A DNA stretch of 64,000 bases from Paraspadella gotoi. Taxonomy: Eukaryota; Chaetognatha. The stretch is from NCBI GenBank assembly GCA_051294375.1, contig CM119263.1:4612126-4676125 (forward strand). Reading direction: 5' to 3'. Positions 52,204 to 64,000 of this stretch are shown piece after piece; the stretch's first letter is position 1, and each line of letters starts with the position of its first letter. The translations under genes and the position numbers were made by a program. Under the pieces are notes generated by a model that had not been told where the DNA came from, ran no database searches, and saw only the letters and a program-made list of their open reading frames with translations.

Positions 52204-55200
52204 TGGATATCTTTTACTGATAATTAGTTTTTCACGTCTCGACGACGTCGCTCTGCGCCAATGAGAATATTAAGTAAGAGTCACTGAAGTTTGCAATTTG
52301 TTTTTGGAAGATAATATTATTAATGGCTTATTATCGATTCATTTTCCTTTCTTTTGTTCTCTTCTTTCTTTTTCAAGCTTGTTTGTTCTTTTGTTCCTTT
52401 GGCTTTGCTCTTTTGTCTCGATCGAGATTTCCTTTTGCTTCTTTTGGTTCCATCCGTTTTCTTTCCAGATTCTATTTTTAGTTCAGGCGCCAGTCTTCAG
52501 TCTCTTCGTTTTATTTACTTACCACGTTATGGCTTATTGTGAAATATGTTGCCTCGTTTCTCTTTTTCATTCTCTCTCCCCTCGTTTAATAACTCGTTCA
52601 ATTGACCTTTTACGATCATTTGACCACTTTGACCGCATTGGGTCATTTAGTATTTCCATAATTAGAGAGACTGTGAACCATTTTTGAGTTTGCTTCGAAG
52701 ACTCACAAAATAAAACTCCGTTCTTATGGGTTTCTTAATGATAATTACTTAAAAATATTCATCGTATTTTTCTTCAATCATATGGAACGGGCGACATCAA
52801 ATTCTCGTTTTTGCTTAGTGTGAGAATAAACAATTCTTCACACTTATGCTGTTGTTTTATTTGATTTTACTCAATATTTCAAGTCACGTTTTCATTTTCA
52901 TTCTCTTGCGACAGAGAGACGCCATCTCTATTTTTTTTTCTTTTATTCATTCTGTTTTCTTTTCTTTTTTGTTGAATCCCCCACAATTTCGCTATTTCTC
53001 TCTCCATTTATTTATAGCAACGTTGATAGTCTCGCTGCCTCATCATTTGAATCACTAATTGTTTATACTACATAATATTGTATTACGAACGAAACGCATT
53101 TTATTTGCTTTATGAAATTGGTACAACCATTAAAATAATTATCCATTCATTTAATAAATAAGCTATCTTGCCCCTGACTTTAATTAATACTTCAAATGCA
53201 TATTAATTGATCATTCTCTTTTTTAAATAGAAGTTNNNNNNNNNNAATATTGTATTACGAATGAAACGCATTTTATTTACTTTATGAAATCGGTACAACC
53301 AATAAAATAATTATCTATTCAGTTAATAAATAAGCTATCTTGCCACTGACTTTATATAATACTTCAAATGCATATTAATTGATCATTCTCATTTTTAAAT
53401 AGAAGTTAACACTCTAACTACGCATAAAGTCTCTTCTATTTACTTTTTCTACGCTCCTTTGCACCCCTCTACACCCCTACTCTTTCTCTCTACACCCCGT
53501 CTTCATCTCCTTCCGTTATAAATTGACGGGGAATTCCCTTCGCTCACCGGGTTTCTGAGCTTCTGTTGACTCTTTTCTGCTTTCTCCATTTGCAGAGACG
53601 ACAACGACAACAATGACAACAACGACGACGAAGCCAACAGTTCGAATCAATACTAGAAAGACAAAAACGGCAACAACGTTTGTAATGACCTTCTGCAAGG
53701 CCAAATGAACGTTGACGCATGGCTGACACAATTTGTGCAGTAAATTACCATCTGCTTCTCTTAGCTTCCTTGGGCCAGAATTCTGCTTATGAGATTAGTT
53801 TTTCTTTGGCAGCTGAAAGTTTATTTCATCCCAGCCTGGTCTTTCTATAATCCATTTCAACCGAGTCTAGTCTTTCTATTCCATTCTAATCTAGTCTTTC
53901 TATTCCATCTTAATCCAGTCTTTTGATTTAATCCCACCCCAGTATTTCTGTTCCACTAGAACGTTGGTTCTCCCTCTCGCTTTGATTTCATTTTTGTCCC
54001 CAAAATTCTATAGGCGAGGAAATTGCAAGTTTTTTTTTCTCATTTCCATTCATCTGCCTTTTGTGCCTTTTTTCACTTCTCTCACTTCACCGGGAAAATT
54101 TCGTAGCAGAAAATAAATGGTGAGAACCTGACCTATTTTCACTTACTTTTTTCCTTTTCCTCTCCTCATCTGATTTTCACGAAAGCTCTGTTCGTTTTAC
54201 TTCCCTCTCTCTTCCTCTCACTCCTTTCCTCCTTTATCCTTCAACTCTTCCTCTTTTCTTCAACGCTCTCCTTTACCTTTCTATATAATAAGGGTTGGGT
54301 CGTCCTGTCGGTCGGTCGGTCGGTCGGTATGTCTGTCCGTCGGTCTGTTCAACTTACATTAAAAATAATCATAACTGGCCAATAGTTGGTTGCTTATTCG
54401 TAAAGTCAGGAAAAAAAATCAAATTTAAGTGACTGCTAGCGCCGCCTTCAGGAAGTCCTAAAACTATAAAGAATAAAAGACGGAATTTTCGATGCAGTGT
54501 TTGTCGTAAATACAAATACAATATAAAGACTTTTGTTATGTACATAAATTTCCTAGTACGTGAAAATAAGTAACTGCGGCGCAATACATAGGATTGGCCG
54601 ATCTTGTTTTCCAATCCCCTCGCTTTCCTTTTTCCAGGTCAAAGATTTATGGGTCGACCTTTGAGTGAGGAAAGGAAAGTTCAACCCGAGACAGGAAAAA
54701 GAATCACGTGGTTTTGGGTTGCCTCTGGCCATTTTTGGGAAATGGAGGAAAGAAAAGACAATAAGGGAGGAAATGAAAGAAATAGGAGGAGAGTAAAGAA
54801 AGAAAAAAACAATGGAGGAAGTAAAGAAATTGAAAGGGAATTAGGCAAAAAATAAAAGGAGAAAACGAGAAAAGAAAGAAAAGAAAAGAAAAGAAAAGAA
54901 AATAAAAGAGAAAAAGGAATGAAGGAATGAAGAATATTATATAAAAAATCTTAAAAGTATAAGGATCTCGCCAAGTTATAGTATCAAAGAAATAATGAAA
55001 AAGTACTATAATCTAATTTGCATATTGCAGTAAATCTAATGAAGTGGAAATTTTATCCAAACAAAAAAAATCTTAAAAAGCATAAGGAATCGAGCCCTGC
55101 AAGGTCTAGTTGATTATTGAATGGCGATACGGAACCAATTATTGAAAAGGCGATTGGATAAACCAATCATTGATTGCGATGATAAGGCCAATAATTGAGT

Positions 55201-55670
55201 GCCACGATGATAACCAAATGATTGTTGCGAAGATAATCATTCATTGATGTGATGATAATCATCTCCATTGATACGATGATAGTCATTCATTGACGCGATG
55301 AGTCATTCGTCGTAAATAAAACAAAACATAACCTTCCTCTCTTTCTCCTCCCCTCTCTCCTCCCTCTCTCTTCCCTCCCTCTCTCCCCCCTTCCTCCTCC
55401 TTATTCCTCCTTCTCCTACCCTTCTCCCTCTTTCCTCTCTCCTTCCCCTCTCTCTCGCCCTCTCCTTCCTCCCTCCTCTCCTCCCTTCTCCTCCCTCTCT
55501 CCTCCGCTTTCCTCCTTCCTCCCTCTACTCCTCCCTTCCTCTCCTTATTCCTCCCTCTCTCCTCCCTCTCTCCTCCCTCTCTCCTTCCTCCCTCCTCCCT
55601 CCCTTTCTCATCCTCTCTCTCCTTCCTCTCTCTCTCCATCCTCCTCCCTCTCTCCTTCCTCTCCCTCCTC
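52204..55670. other. Gene-poor region downstream of CLUAP1
   Basis: AT- and T-rich sequence with a 162-bp direct repeat around a gap (53074-53407), a GGTC run near 54308-54327 and purine-rich tracts (54720-54930). Imperfect TCATTGATnnGATGATAA-like repeats lie at 55190-55300, followed by a long CTC-rich polypyrimidine tract from 55330. No supported exon. Confidence 0.6.
53074..53407. repeat. 162-bp direct repeat flanking a 10-N gap
   Basis: 53074-53235 and 53246-53407 are the same length (162 bp) and nearly identical, separated only by ten N. This looks like two overlapping contig ends placed side by side without merging. Confidence 0.9.
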
Positions 55671-55700
55671 CTCTTTCTTCTCCCTCTCTCCTCCCGCTCC
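55330..55700. repeat. CTC-rich polypyrimidine tract
   Basis: About 370 bases of imperfect CTCCCTCTCTCCT-type repeat leading into the duplicated block. Confidence 0.9.
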
Positions 55701-57905
55701 TCCCAACATTTCCTCTACTCTTTTTCTTCCAAGTAAAAACAAAAAGAGAAAAAAATAAAATCCCCGGATGTAGAGTTAAAAAAAACTCCGGATGTCGTTG
55801 GATTGAATATAAACGGAGACAACTAAAAGCCTCGTGTTTCTCTTCGTTCACCCAATGGGGGGGGAAGAGGCAACCAGATTAGATGATGATGATGCTGATG
55901 ATTATGATGATGACGAGACGAACGACAACGACGACGACAACGACGACGACATTCGTTCTCTTCAAGTGTTTTTCGTGAGAATCGTTAAATTTTCAGTCTG
56001 AGTTAAAAACTCTTTTCTTTTTTAGTGAAGAGGAAAATTTTTGCACGGACTCAGCAATTTGTTTGGCAGAGAAGTGATTTTGTAATTTAATTAATAATTA
56101 ATACCTACATTTCAAAATTTGTGAGCTCATTAAACTAACTATTTTCATATTCCAAGCCCAGAACCCCGTAGCTGCTAGAGGGGTAACGTTAGTCTTCCTA
56201 GGCTTCCTTAAGGGGACCCAGTGATAAAAATGATATCATAAGCTTAAGGGTCTATCATCAAAGGAATTTGAATTGGTGATGTCATTAATTTTTCTTTGCA
56301 CGGGAAAGTGGCAAAAAATTCCTATCTCTTATTGTAGCGGAAACAAAATTTATATAATTATGAAAAAAAATTTAGTTGACCCTACCTAAATATTTATATA
56401 ATCCATTATTTTATTTTTGCATTAGAAAGTTTTTTATTAATTCCATTTTTTTATTTTTTACTGTACAAAGCTATAATTTTAGGTTTGGGCCTCATTGAAC
56501 AAAGGCTTTACAAACTAATATTTTTTTATTTTTATATTTACTTAAAAGCGAGACAAATCAAACCTAAATTCTATTCTTACAGAAACAAAACTGTAATAAT
56601 ACTAATTAATATTCATATTCATCCCTTAAATGTATAATTAAACTATATTGATTCCTAATTATAACAATTAAAAATTTAGCAAAAGTACAGAATCTTTCTC
56701 TTTCTTTTTATATTTATATTATTTTTAAAGAGTTTTATTTTCATCCAATATAACTGAATCATTTGAAAAAGAAGTTTAAATAAAATCAAGTCGATACCCT
56801 TAAATTTTGATTCATTCCCTAGTTTTTTTTTTTAAATTTTTGTAATAAAGCTGAAAATCTTTTTAAAATTAGATTCTTACTTTTTTTGGAAAAAAAAAAA
56901 TTTTAAAACTTGAAAAAGATTTTCTTCTTACCGATTTTTTAAAGAAGAAATTAAGCTCGCTGATTTTATCGAATTTTTAACTACTTTCCAAATGATTATA
57001 GAAGAAGAAAATTATATGATCAGAACCCAGCTTAGGTTAAAGGGTCAAACGTTATGTTTTCAGTTTTTACCCGCCCCCTGTTCACTTGGTCCCCTTAAGT
57101 CAGGTACCGAGCTGGGATTAAACCCGAAAACCTTTACTTGGTATATCTGCTGCTTTACTTAATGAGCCACGTGTTTACGAATGAGATAAAAATGATTAAC
57201 TGCGGATTCAACCCAGGAAATGTTCATTACATTATTTTGCGTTGTACAATGATACAATCTTCTCTCCTACCGAGCAGGAAATCAGCAATTTTCTCCTCGG
57301 GCTAAATCCTTCTTTGTCCACAATCCCACACAACTATGAGCGAGCTAAGATTCTGCGCTCACCCCTCGCTTCCATGCGCCTGAAATTTTAAATTAACATA
57401 AAAGCGCACTCGTCCCCTTACTCTACCTCGATACTTACCTTCCGCGACAGGGCGAGAAAACGACGGCGAGACGACGGACGACGACGCGACGACGACGACG
57501 ACGACGACGACGACTTTGAAAATTTTTCGCGTTCATCTTGAGCCGTTTGTTTAATCAAATCTTTCTCATTGACCCTCGAACAATGAAATTGGATTAGTTA
57601 GTTTAATTTGATTAATATTATATTAACTACGAAAAAGCTTTTGTTTACAAAAACGAGAGTCTACGTTTGTAACAAAAAAAATAGAATAAAAGCAATAAAT
57701 AATAATAATAATAATAATCAATAAATATATTTGATTCGGACGTCGATAAAAAGTGAAATATTTTACGGTTTTCGCGTTCTTTAGTTTGTTATACCAATTA
57801 AAATTGTTGAAATACGTTGAATTAGTGGATGGAGGAAAGTGAGCAGACGACGGACCGACGACGATCTGTCGACGACGCACGACGACGACGATTGACGTAG
57901 TTTTC
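55680..57905. repeat. Duplicated block, copy 1 (carries MITE)
   Basis: Aligns with 62630-64000 over its whole length apart from the MITE. Shared landmarks include CCCGGATGTAGAGTT, a GGGGGG run, GACGACAACGACGACGACAA, CCTAGGCTTCC, a SINE-like A box (reverse of GTGGCTCATTAAGTAAAGC) and a minus-strand signal-peptide exon. Small homopolymer indels distinguish the copies. In this copy the signal-peptide exon (about 57440-57532) is frameshifted by an extra T. Confidence 0.9.
56208..57098 (-). mobile_element. TTAA-flanked MITE-like element, copy 2
   Basis: Reverse-complement copy (56212-57094, 883 bp) of the element at 13335-14214, with intact TTAA on both sides. Ends are GGGGACCCAGTGA and TCACTTGGTCCCC, a 13-bp inverted repeat with one mismatch. 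It interrupts a SINE-like sequence. The other copy of this duplicated block lacks the element and has a single GTAA at the same place. No coding capacity. Confidence 0.88.
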
Positions 57906-58886
57906 ACTCACTTAGGTAAGCGGAAAATATTCTGGCGGGAATTTTGTTTAATCGCATATTGAGAGTCAATTAAAAATACTGATTTTGTTGAGGTTAAGAA
58001 TTATATGGAGGACTGGAGAGCGGGCCAACTAGTAAGATTCGCACGGTTTATGGGATGAAACCATAATCTTACCAAAGTCCAAAGTCGATGGGCAAGATAC
58101 GTAACTTATTTATTGTAAGAATCTAGGGTTCTTTTTTATATTGTTTTTTTCGAATTTCATATCTACAAATCCAAACTAGCTGGCAAAATCTGTACTCAGC
58201 GGTCTCCTTCTTAGGAGCAATCGAACTTACAATGATCCTGCTGGCTATAGCGATCGGATAGGATTTGATAGTGGTGTTGACGGTCTTGCTATAGTCTGCT
58301 GTGTGCCCTATTCTGCTGTTTTTGTAACACTTTCTATGCTGCTGTTATCTTGCTTGTTTGATCTGTGCATTTATAATATTTCGCTTCAGCGGAGGAGGAC
58401 GAATAAAATGAGGAGAAAAAAAAGATAGAGAAAAGAAGAGATGAAAGAAGACAGAAGAAAGAAGGGAAGAAAAAAAATAAAGAAGTGAGAAAAGAAAGGA
58501 AAACGGGAAGAAAGAAGGAAAGAAAAAAAAGAAGAAAAATAGAAAAAACTATAAGAATTATTTTCGTTTCGTCGTGTATTTTTTTCGCTTCTGTCTGGCG
58601 CGACTTTTAGTTGCGATTTTCTTCGGGCGAAGCAAATCATCGCTGCTGTCGGGCGATGCAGGATTTTGTACCGCAAGCAGAGCTTGGCGGTCAAACCTTC
58701 CCGGTCGTTAAATTTGAAAGGCGGCTCACGTCGCGGAATCGATCGAGCGCGTCGAGCGTAAACGAAGTCGGTTCGATCGGCATCGATTAGGCCGCTTTTT
58801 TAATATGGGCGCGCGTTGGAATCCGTTCTGGTCTGCGACTGGCGATTAGAGCCCAGGAGGATTAGGCACATCTGGAGACAGAGAAG

Positions 58887-58949
58887 ATGAACGAACGCCT
58901 ACGACAAGCGAGACGACGACCGTCGACGCCAAGGCCGCCGTCTCCGGAG
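58887..58949 (+). CDS. Possible short first coding exon
   Basis: ATG 58887 reads MNERLRQARRRPSTPRPPSP and E, 21 codons, ending at GGAG/GTAACA in phase 0, downstream of a CpG-rich stretch. Basic, Pro-rich; no family recognised and no following exon found. Confidence 0.3.
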
Positions 58950-59746
58950 GTAACACGTTCACTCGCCCTCCTTTTTGAAAATCCGCCGCGCATCTCTTAC
59001 CCCACCCCGTATATCCATGCGAAGCGTAATTTTCCGACTTCCTGTTCGAACTCTGCAAAGTTTAGGCGTTACCGCGCTCTAAATAACGACTTGAGCACTG
59101 CAATGGACGCTTGGATCGCTACTTCCTCATTGGCACTTTAATGATGAATCAGGTCTAGGCGTTGAACTCGTCCCACTAGTGCTCGGAGAGAGTATATCTC
59201 AATTAGCCGATATGAAACCGGGATCATAAAGACGACTCGGGGAAAGTTCTCCAAATTTTGAACGATCTCGAGCGGTGGAGAGAGACGAGGAGAGAGCGAA
59301 AGGTATCGAGAGACTCTAGGAGGCCTACGGTATGGACGGAATACAAGCATTCTCGGTCACCTAGTCTTGATCGCCGCCTAGACGAACTGTAGTCGAAGAC
59401 CACAATCACACGTCAACACGTCGCCAGTAGCTCAAACACTCCAGTCGACGAGAGAGAGTAAGTTACCTGAGAGAGGATGAAGAAGAGCAGCGGACAGAAG
59501 GGAAAAGAGGCGAGTGTGTGAGAGAAAAAGAGAGGACCGAATATAAACGATTTCTATTAATAACTATATACACACATAGAGAAGAAGAAAACTCGTAACT
59601 TATGCTGTTTTTTAAAGGGAGAAACCCGAGATAGAGAAAGAGGAGATGGAGAGAGAGGAGAGGAGAGTGGGACCAGAGTCTCTCTCTCGCGCTCCGCGTT
59701 TCGCCATCACGCGCCATTCAACCGCCAGACGAAGCTCTCGGTAAGG

Positions 59747-59847
59747 TCACGTGAGAGGCGCGTGAAAATCACGTGATTCATGGCGCGGTGGTGGGAGGGA
59801 GAAGAGAGAGAGAGAGAGAAGAACGAGAGAGAGAGGAGAGAAGAGGA

Positions 59848-59888
<41 letters not shown>

Positions 59889-60085
59889 AGAGAGGAGTGA
59901 GAGAGAGAAGAAGATGAGGAGGAGATGAGAGGAGAGTGAGAGAGAGAGAGAGGTCAACCTGTTCCTGCTTTTCGAAGAAAATTCTTCACCCTGGTCGGGA
60001 AAATAAAGAGACAGACAGAGAAACAGAACGGAACAGACAGAATATTAAGAGACAGAAAGATATTTATGACAGAAGGTTCACGTGA
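59747..60085. promoter_or_regulatory. Three palindromic TCACGTGA sites
   Basis: TCACGTGA at 59747-59754, 59769-59776 and 60078-60085, the first two 22 bp apart as at 19645. They lie in a CpG-containing stretch flanking a GA array. The sites are of the USF/MITF/TFE type; regulation is inferred. Confidence 0.45.
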
Positions 60086-62604
60086 ATACTCAGTGAGACT
60101 CGCGTGACGGCACCTCGTGAAAAGAATCGATGTGAATCGAGCGAGAAAAGCTTTTTTCACGGAGGCCCGAGCAAGGTGAGATGCGAGCAAACTTGCTTGA
60201 TTAGGAGCTGGATCGTTGACAAAGCTTGTGAAGTAGGGACTAGTATGGTTTTGTTTTTTAAAGTTATGTTTTACTTGTCTTACGAGTTGAAATGATATAC
60301 AATATTCATACGTTGAGTAGTAATGAGTCTTTTTGCGGTTCTTCGATTTGCCTTCGTTATTTTCCTACTTCATAAATCCTTATCATGCCTATGGGAAAAA
60401 CTTCACTATTTTAGGTAATATTATAGAAGTTAAATAAAAATTAACAAAACAATTTTTATTCTTTTTCCCCAAATATTATATTTTTAGTGCGACCGCGAGT
60501 ACATCGCGGCAACTCTATAGTCGGTCTGTCCCACTTATGATAAAGTTGCTCATTGTTAAAATCAAATCTAAGCGACTACTGGCGGCGGCCTTTATCGTTT
60601 TTAATGTATAAACAAACAAAGAAAAGTAATGCGGACGCACACCTTGGACTAACCGTTCCTTGTTCATTTTTTGTTTCTTTCTTCTTTTTCTATTCTTTCT
60701 TCTTTTCGTGTGGTCTTTTTTTTTCTTCCCTCCCGCATTTTCTACTTTTCCTTTGTGCAGTCCCGGATCCAGATTCATTTTTCCCCTATTAAATTTGACC
60801 TCATCCAGTTGCAAACCATTTTTAATCGGAAACTAGTTATGTGATTAGATTTTCGGTTTCACAAAGTATTTAACTACCGTTCACTTTAACTTAATTGACT
60901 TCATGTTTAACGAACTCAATAGAAGCTCCATATAACCAAACATGACACAGTTTTTCCTATTTTTTCAACATACACAACGAACTAAAGAGAGTTGTAGCTT
61001 TTTCATAGAGCCGTCCTTTTATCTCAAATGAAAAAAGTAATTTTTAAAGTTATAAGATTGGTCGGTTAACGTTAATAAGTTCATGATTTAGGTTAGGATT
61101 AAGTTAGTGCTTAAGGTTAAGGAATGGTTAGTGATTTAGGGTGGTGTAGGGATTGCCTGGGTTAATTGATCAGTGTTTAGGGTTCAAATTGTTAGGGTTA
61201 AAAATTAGGGCGAAAAGGATTTAGGGTCAGGGTTCAGTTCATGGATTTATGGTTGAGATAATTGGTTCATAAGTCTTAAACACATTTTTAGACTTAGAAA
61301 TCATGGTTTAGAACCTTAACTTTCTGGCGCATGAACGAACAGAAATGTGGGCACCCTTAGAGATGGAGAGCCAGAATTTTCTCGTTAAAATAACCAATCT
61401 CCGAAACTGTACTCGACCTCTCTTGACGGAGAAGACAAATATTGATCACATCACCTTCAAAATAAGATCGACTGAATGAATTGGAAAATCGTTCTATGAA
61501 GAAAATCCTTGTCGGTCGTTGTTGTTCGTCGACTCGAAGATTAAGGACGAAGAAGTTGTCCTTTGGACTTGATTCTCGAGGTTAATTTGACAGAAAAAGC
61601 GAAAAAAAAAAATTCAAAAAGAAAAACAATTTTACAATAGAAACTGATTTTTTTCAGTTAGAAACTTTTGAATATTTCCTATTATTTGTCTCAAAAACCG
61701 AAAATGACGGGAGCTTCGAATTTTCGTTGCCTGTCCACCCAAAATCTTTTGTTTAAAGGAATTTTCATTTGATTCCGCGTGGTATCGACGCCTTGGTAAG
61801 GGAAAATTCGGCTGTGAAAAAACAAAACCTAGTGTAAAAACTGTATTTTTGTTTGTTTGTTAATTCTAATGATGTCTTGAAGAACTTAACTTAGCTGTGA
61901 AACTCATTCTGTAATAATAAAACAAAAGTTCATTTAAATCTACACAGATTTGGTTATTGTAAATCTTATTAATTAATTCATTGCGTACCATGACAACCTT
62001 AAACAATCAACATTCTTGACACGTCTTATTCATTATTGTCAGTTGATATTCACAACCATTCTTTCACATTAATTTCACCGACATGTCCATTATTCTCTTC
62101 CCAGGGGCGACTCTTCGTCTTTGTCGTTTATTCTTCATCTTATCTTCGTTTTCAAAAACTTCGCCTTTTCCAAAAGAAATCAGCTGCTGGCTCGACCTTC
62201 CGAAGCAAGGGCCGGGCCTTGTCGGGCTCAATCGCCGAAAGCCGGGCGGGCAAAGTCGCCGTGCCGCGGTTCGGTACGCGTATCCGAGCGATGGTTTCGT
62301 CGGACCAAAGACGGACCGGTATCGGTCGACCCGGTGTCATGCCCAAACAACGCCGGGCGAATCACGGTCAAACTCGGCAGTGTCTCGTCAGTTTAGGGGA
62401 ATTAATTCAAACAAATAATTTAAATATCAAAGGAATTCAATCCATAAACAAACAAAGCTCAGAACAACTCAGTATAAAGGCGAGAGAAGCAGAGAAGAGA
62501 GATAGAGAGAGAACTCGCAGGCCGAAGAGAGAGACGAGAGATGACGCGAGTGAACACCGAGAAGCAGACGAGAGAGAGGCAGAGAGAGGAAGAGGAAAGA
62601 CACG

Positions 62605-62629
62605 NNNNNNNNNNNNNNNNNNNNNNNNN
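62605..62629. other. Assembly gap (25 N)
   Basis: A run of N at the left edge of the second duplicated block. Confidence 0.99.
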
Positions 62630-62816
62630 TCCCTCTCTCCTCCCGCTTCCTCCCAACATCTCCTCTACTTTCTTTTTCTTCCAAAGTAAAAACAAAAAGA
62701 GAAAAAAATAAAAATCCCCGGATGTAGAGTTAAAAAAAAACTCCGGATGTCGTTGGATTGAATAAACGGAGACACTAAAAGCCTCGTGTTTTCTCTTCTT
62801 TCACCCAATGGGGGGG

Positions 62817-62962
62817 NNNNNNNNNNNNNNNNNNNNNNNNNNNNNNNNNNNNNNNNNNNNNNNNNNNNNNNNNNNNNNNNNNNNNNNNNNNNNNNNNNNN
62901 NNNNNNNNNNNNNNNNNNNNNNNNNNNNNNNNNNNNNNNNNNNNNNNNNNNNNNNNNNNNNN
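62817..62962. other. Assembly gap (146 N)
   Basis: A run of N inside the second duplicated block, replacing the GAT/GAC-rich stretch present in copy 1. Confidence 0.99.
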
Positions 62963-63595
62963 ACGACGACAACGACGACGACAACGACGACGACATTCGT
63001 TCTCTTCAAGTGTTTTATGAGAATCGTTAAATTTTCAGTCTGAGTTAAAAACTTTTTCTTTTTAGTGAAGAGGAAAATTTTTGCACGGACCTCAGCATTT
63101 TGTTTGGCACGAGAAGTGATTTTGTAATTTAATTAATAATTAATACCTACATTTCAAAATTTGTGAGCTCATTAAACTAACTATTTCATATTTCCAAGCC
63201 CAGAACCCCGTAGCTGCTAGAGGGGGTTACGTTAGTCTTCCTAGGCTTCCGTAAGTCAGGTACCGAGCTGGGATTAAACCCGAAACCTACTTGGCGTGAT
63301 CTGCTGGCTTTACTTAATGAGCCACCGTGTTACGAATGAGATAAGAATGATTAACTGCGGATTCAACCCAGGAAATGTTCATTACATTATTTTGCGTTGT
63401 ACAATGATACAATCTTCTTCTGCCGAGCAGGAAATCAGCAATTTTCTCCTCGGGCTAAATCCTTCTTTGTCCAACCCACACTACTATGAGCGAGCTAAGA
63501 TTCTGCGCTCACCCCCTCGCTTCCATGCGCCCTGAAATTTTAAATATAACAACATAATAAGGCTCACTCGCCCTTACTCTACGCTCGATACTTAC

Positions 63596-63671
63596 CTTCC
63601 GCGAACAGGGCGACGAAAACGACGGCGACGACGACGACGACGACGATGACTTTGAAAATTTTCGCGTTCAT
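63596..63671 (-). CDS. Signal-peptide exon of an unknown secreted or membrane protein
   Basis: ATG at 63671 (context CTCAAGATGAACG) opens MNAKIFKVIVVVVVVAVVFV then ALFAE, 25 codons plus one base, and ends at a consensus donor (GCGGAAG/GTAAGT). The sequence is a textbook signal peptide: a Lys-containing n-region, a long hydrophobic core and small residues before the donor. The Val run is encoded by a GTC microsatellite. The next exon should be at lower coordinates, but only SINE-like sequence was recognised there. The copy at 57440-57532 in the other duplicated block is frameshifted. Type of protein unknown. Confidence 0.55.
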
Positions 63672-64000
63672 CTTGAGCCGTTTGTTTAATCAAATCTTTT
63701 CATTGACCCTCGACACAATGAATTGATTAGTTAGTTTAATTTGATTAATATTATATTAACTAAGTAAAGCTTTTGTTTACAAAAACGAGAGTCTACGTTT
63801 TAACAAAAAAATAATAAGAATAAATAATAAATAATAAATAATAATCAATAATAATAATTGATTTCGACGTCGATAAAAAGTGAAATAATTTTACGGTTTT
63901 CGGTTCTTAGTTTGTTATACCAATTAAAATTTTTTGAAATAGTGAATTAGGAGAGAAAGGGAGCAGACGACGACGACGACGACGATGTCGACGACGACGA

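Larger units (their letters stand above)
57906..62604. other. Mixed region without a confirmed gene
   Basis: AT-rich stretches, a purine-rich tract (58380-58555), GC-rich patches (58600-58860 and 62200-62400), GA arrays (59800-59950) and reverse telomere-like repeats (61080-61260). A frame ending at a good donor at 60110-60175 (APREKNRCESSEKSFFHGGP, GCAAG/GTGAGA) lacks an ATG. The 62200-62400 patch is open in several frames and could be a promoter or an exon. Confidence 0.45.
62630..64000. repeat. Duplicated block, copy 2 (empty MITE site, runs off window)
   Basis: Second copy of the block at 55680-57905. The MITE is absent, and the junction reads GGCTTCCGTAAGTCAGG at 63244-63260. Confidence 0.9.

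Noticed and set aside
59463-59717. Minus-strand frame MARDGETRSARERLW...
   Set aside because: Derived largely from a GA-rich tract read in antisense; no splice sites or recognisable domain.

Overview
This window reads as nuclear DNA from a ciliated, probably invertebrate, metazoan; I cannot name the species. The evidence is short exons with GT-AG introns, a spliceosomal U2 snRNA gene, C2H2 zinc-finger genes, an intraflagellar transport gene (CLUAP1/IFT38), a Frizzled-type cysteine-rich domain and a lipocalin start. Non-coding DNA is AT-rich and carries a heavy load of (CT)n/(GA)n, (GAAA)n and GTC/GAC triplet arrays. Exons stand out as islands with G or C at third codon positions. Six runs of N mark assembly gaps. 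Several one-base homopolymer differences inside otherwise good exons suggest imperfect consensus sequence.

Layout. 0-3.2 kb: two related C2H2 zinc-finger genes on the minus strand. 3.2-12.5 kb: mostly repeats. 12.5-18.1 kb: a CpG-rich promoter-like patch, a candidate signal-peptide start, a TTAA-flanked MITE-like element, then three phase-matched plus-strand exons of a single-pass membrane protein. 18-23 kb: an assembly gap, a LINE fragment and microsatellites. 23.1-36.4 kb: the best-supported coding block, two adjacent plus-strand genes whose C-terminal halves are tandem paralogs with nearly identical exon lengths. I do not recognise the family. The first gene has a long acidic N-terminal region holding a four-times repeated motif, and one of its introns holds a U2 snRNA gene; another holds two SINE copies. 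36.7-46.2 kb: a possible plus-strand start exon, the two 5' exons of a minus-strand lipocalin, and a minus-strand gene with a complete ten-cysteine Frizzled CRD. 47.5-52.06 kb: a full eight-exon CLUAP1 (IFT38) model on the plus strand. 52-64 kb: gene-poor sequence ending in a duplicated block (55.7-57.9 and 62.6-64.0 kb). One copy of the block carries the same MITE and the other shows the empty site. The block also contains a minus-strand signal-peptide exon built on a GTC microsatellite.

There are no operons in the bacterial sense and no CRISPR array or recognisable virus. Functional links are limited. CLUAP1 belongs to ciliary transport, the CRD protein to Wnt-type ligand binding or a related extracellular role, and the two zinc-finger genes are presumably DNA-binding paralogs. 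The most unusual items are the unrecognised paralog pair, the MITE with its empty site, the CRD gene with a degenerate duplicated exon, and palindromic TCACGTGA pairs at two distant loci with identical 22-bp spacing.
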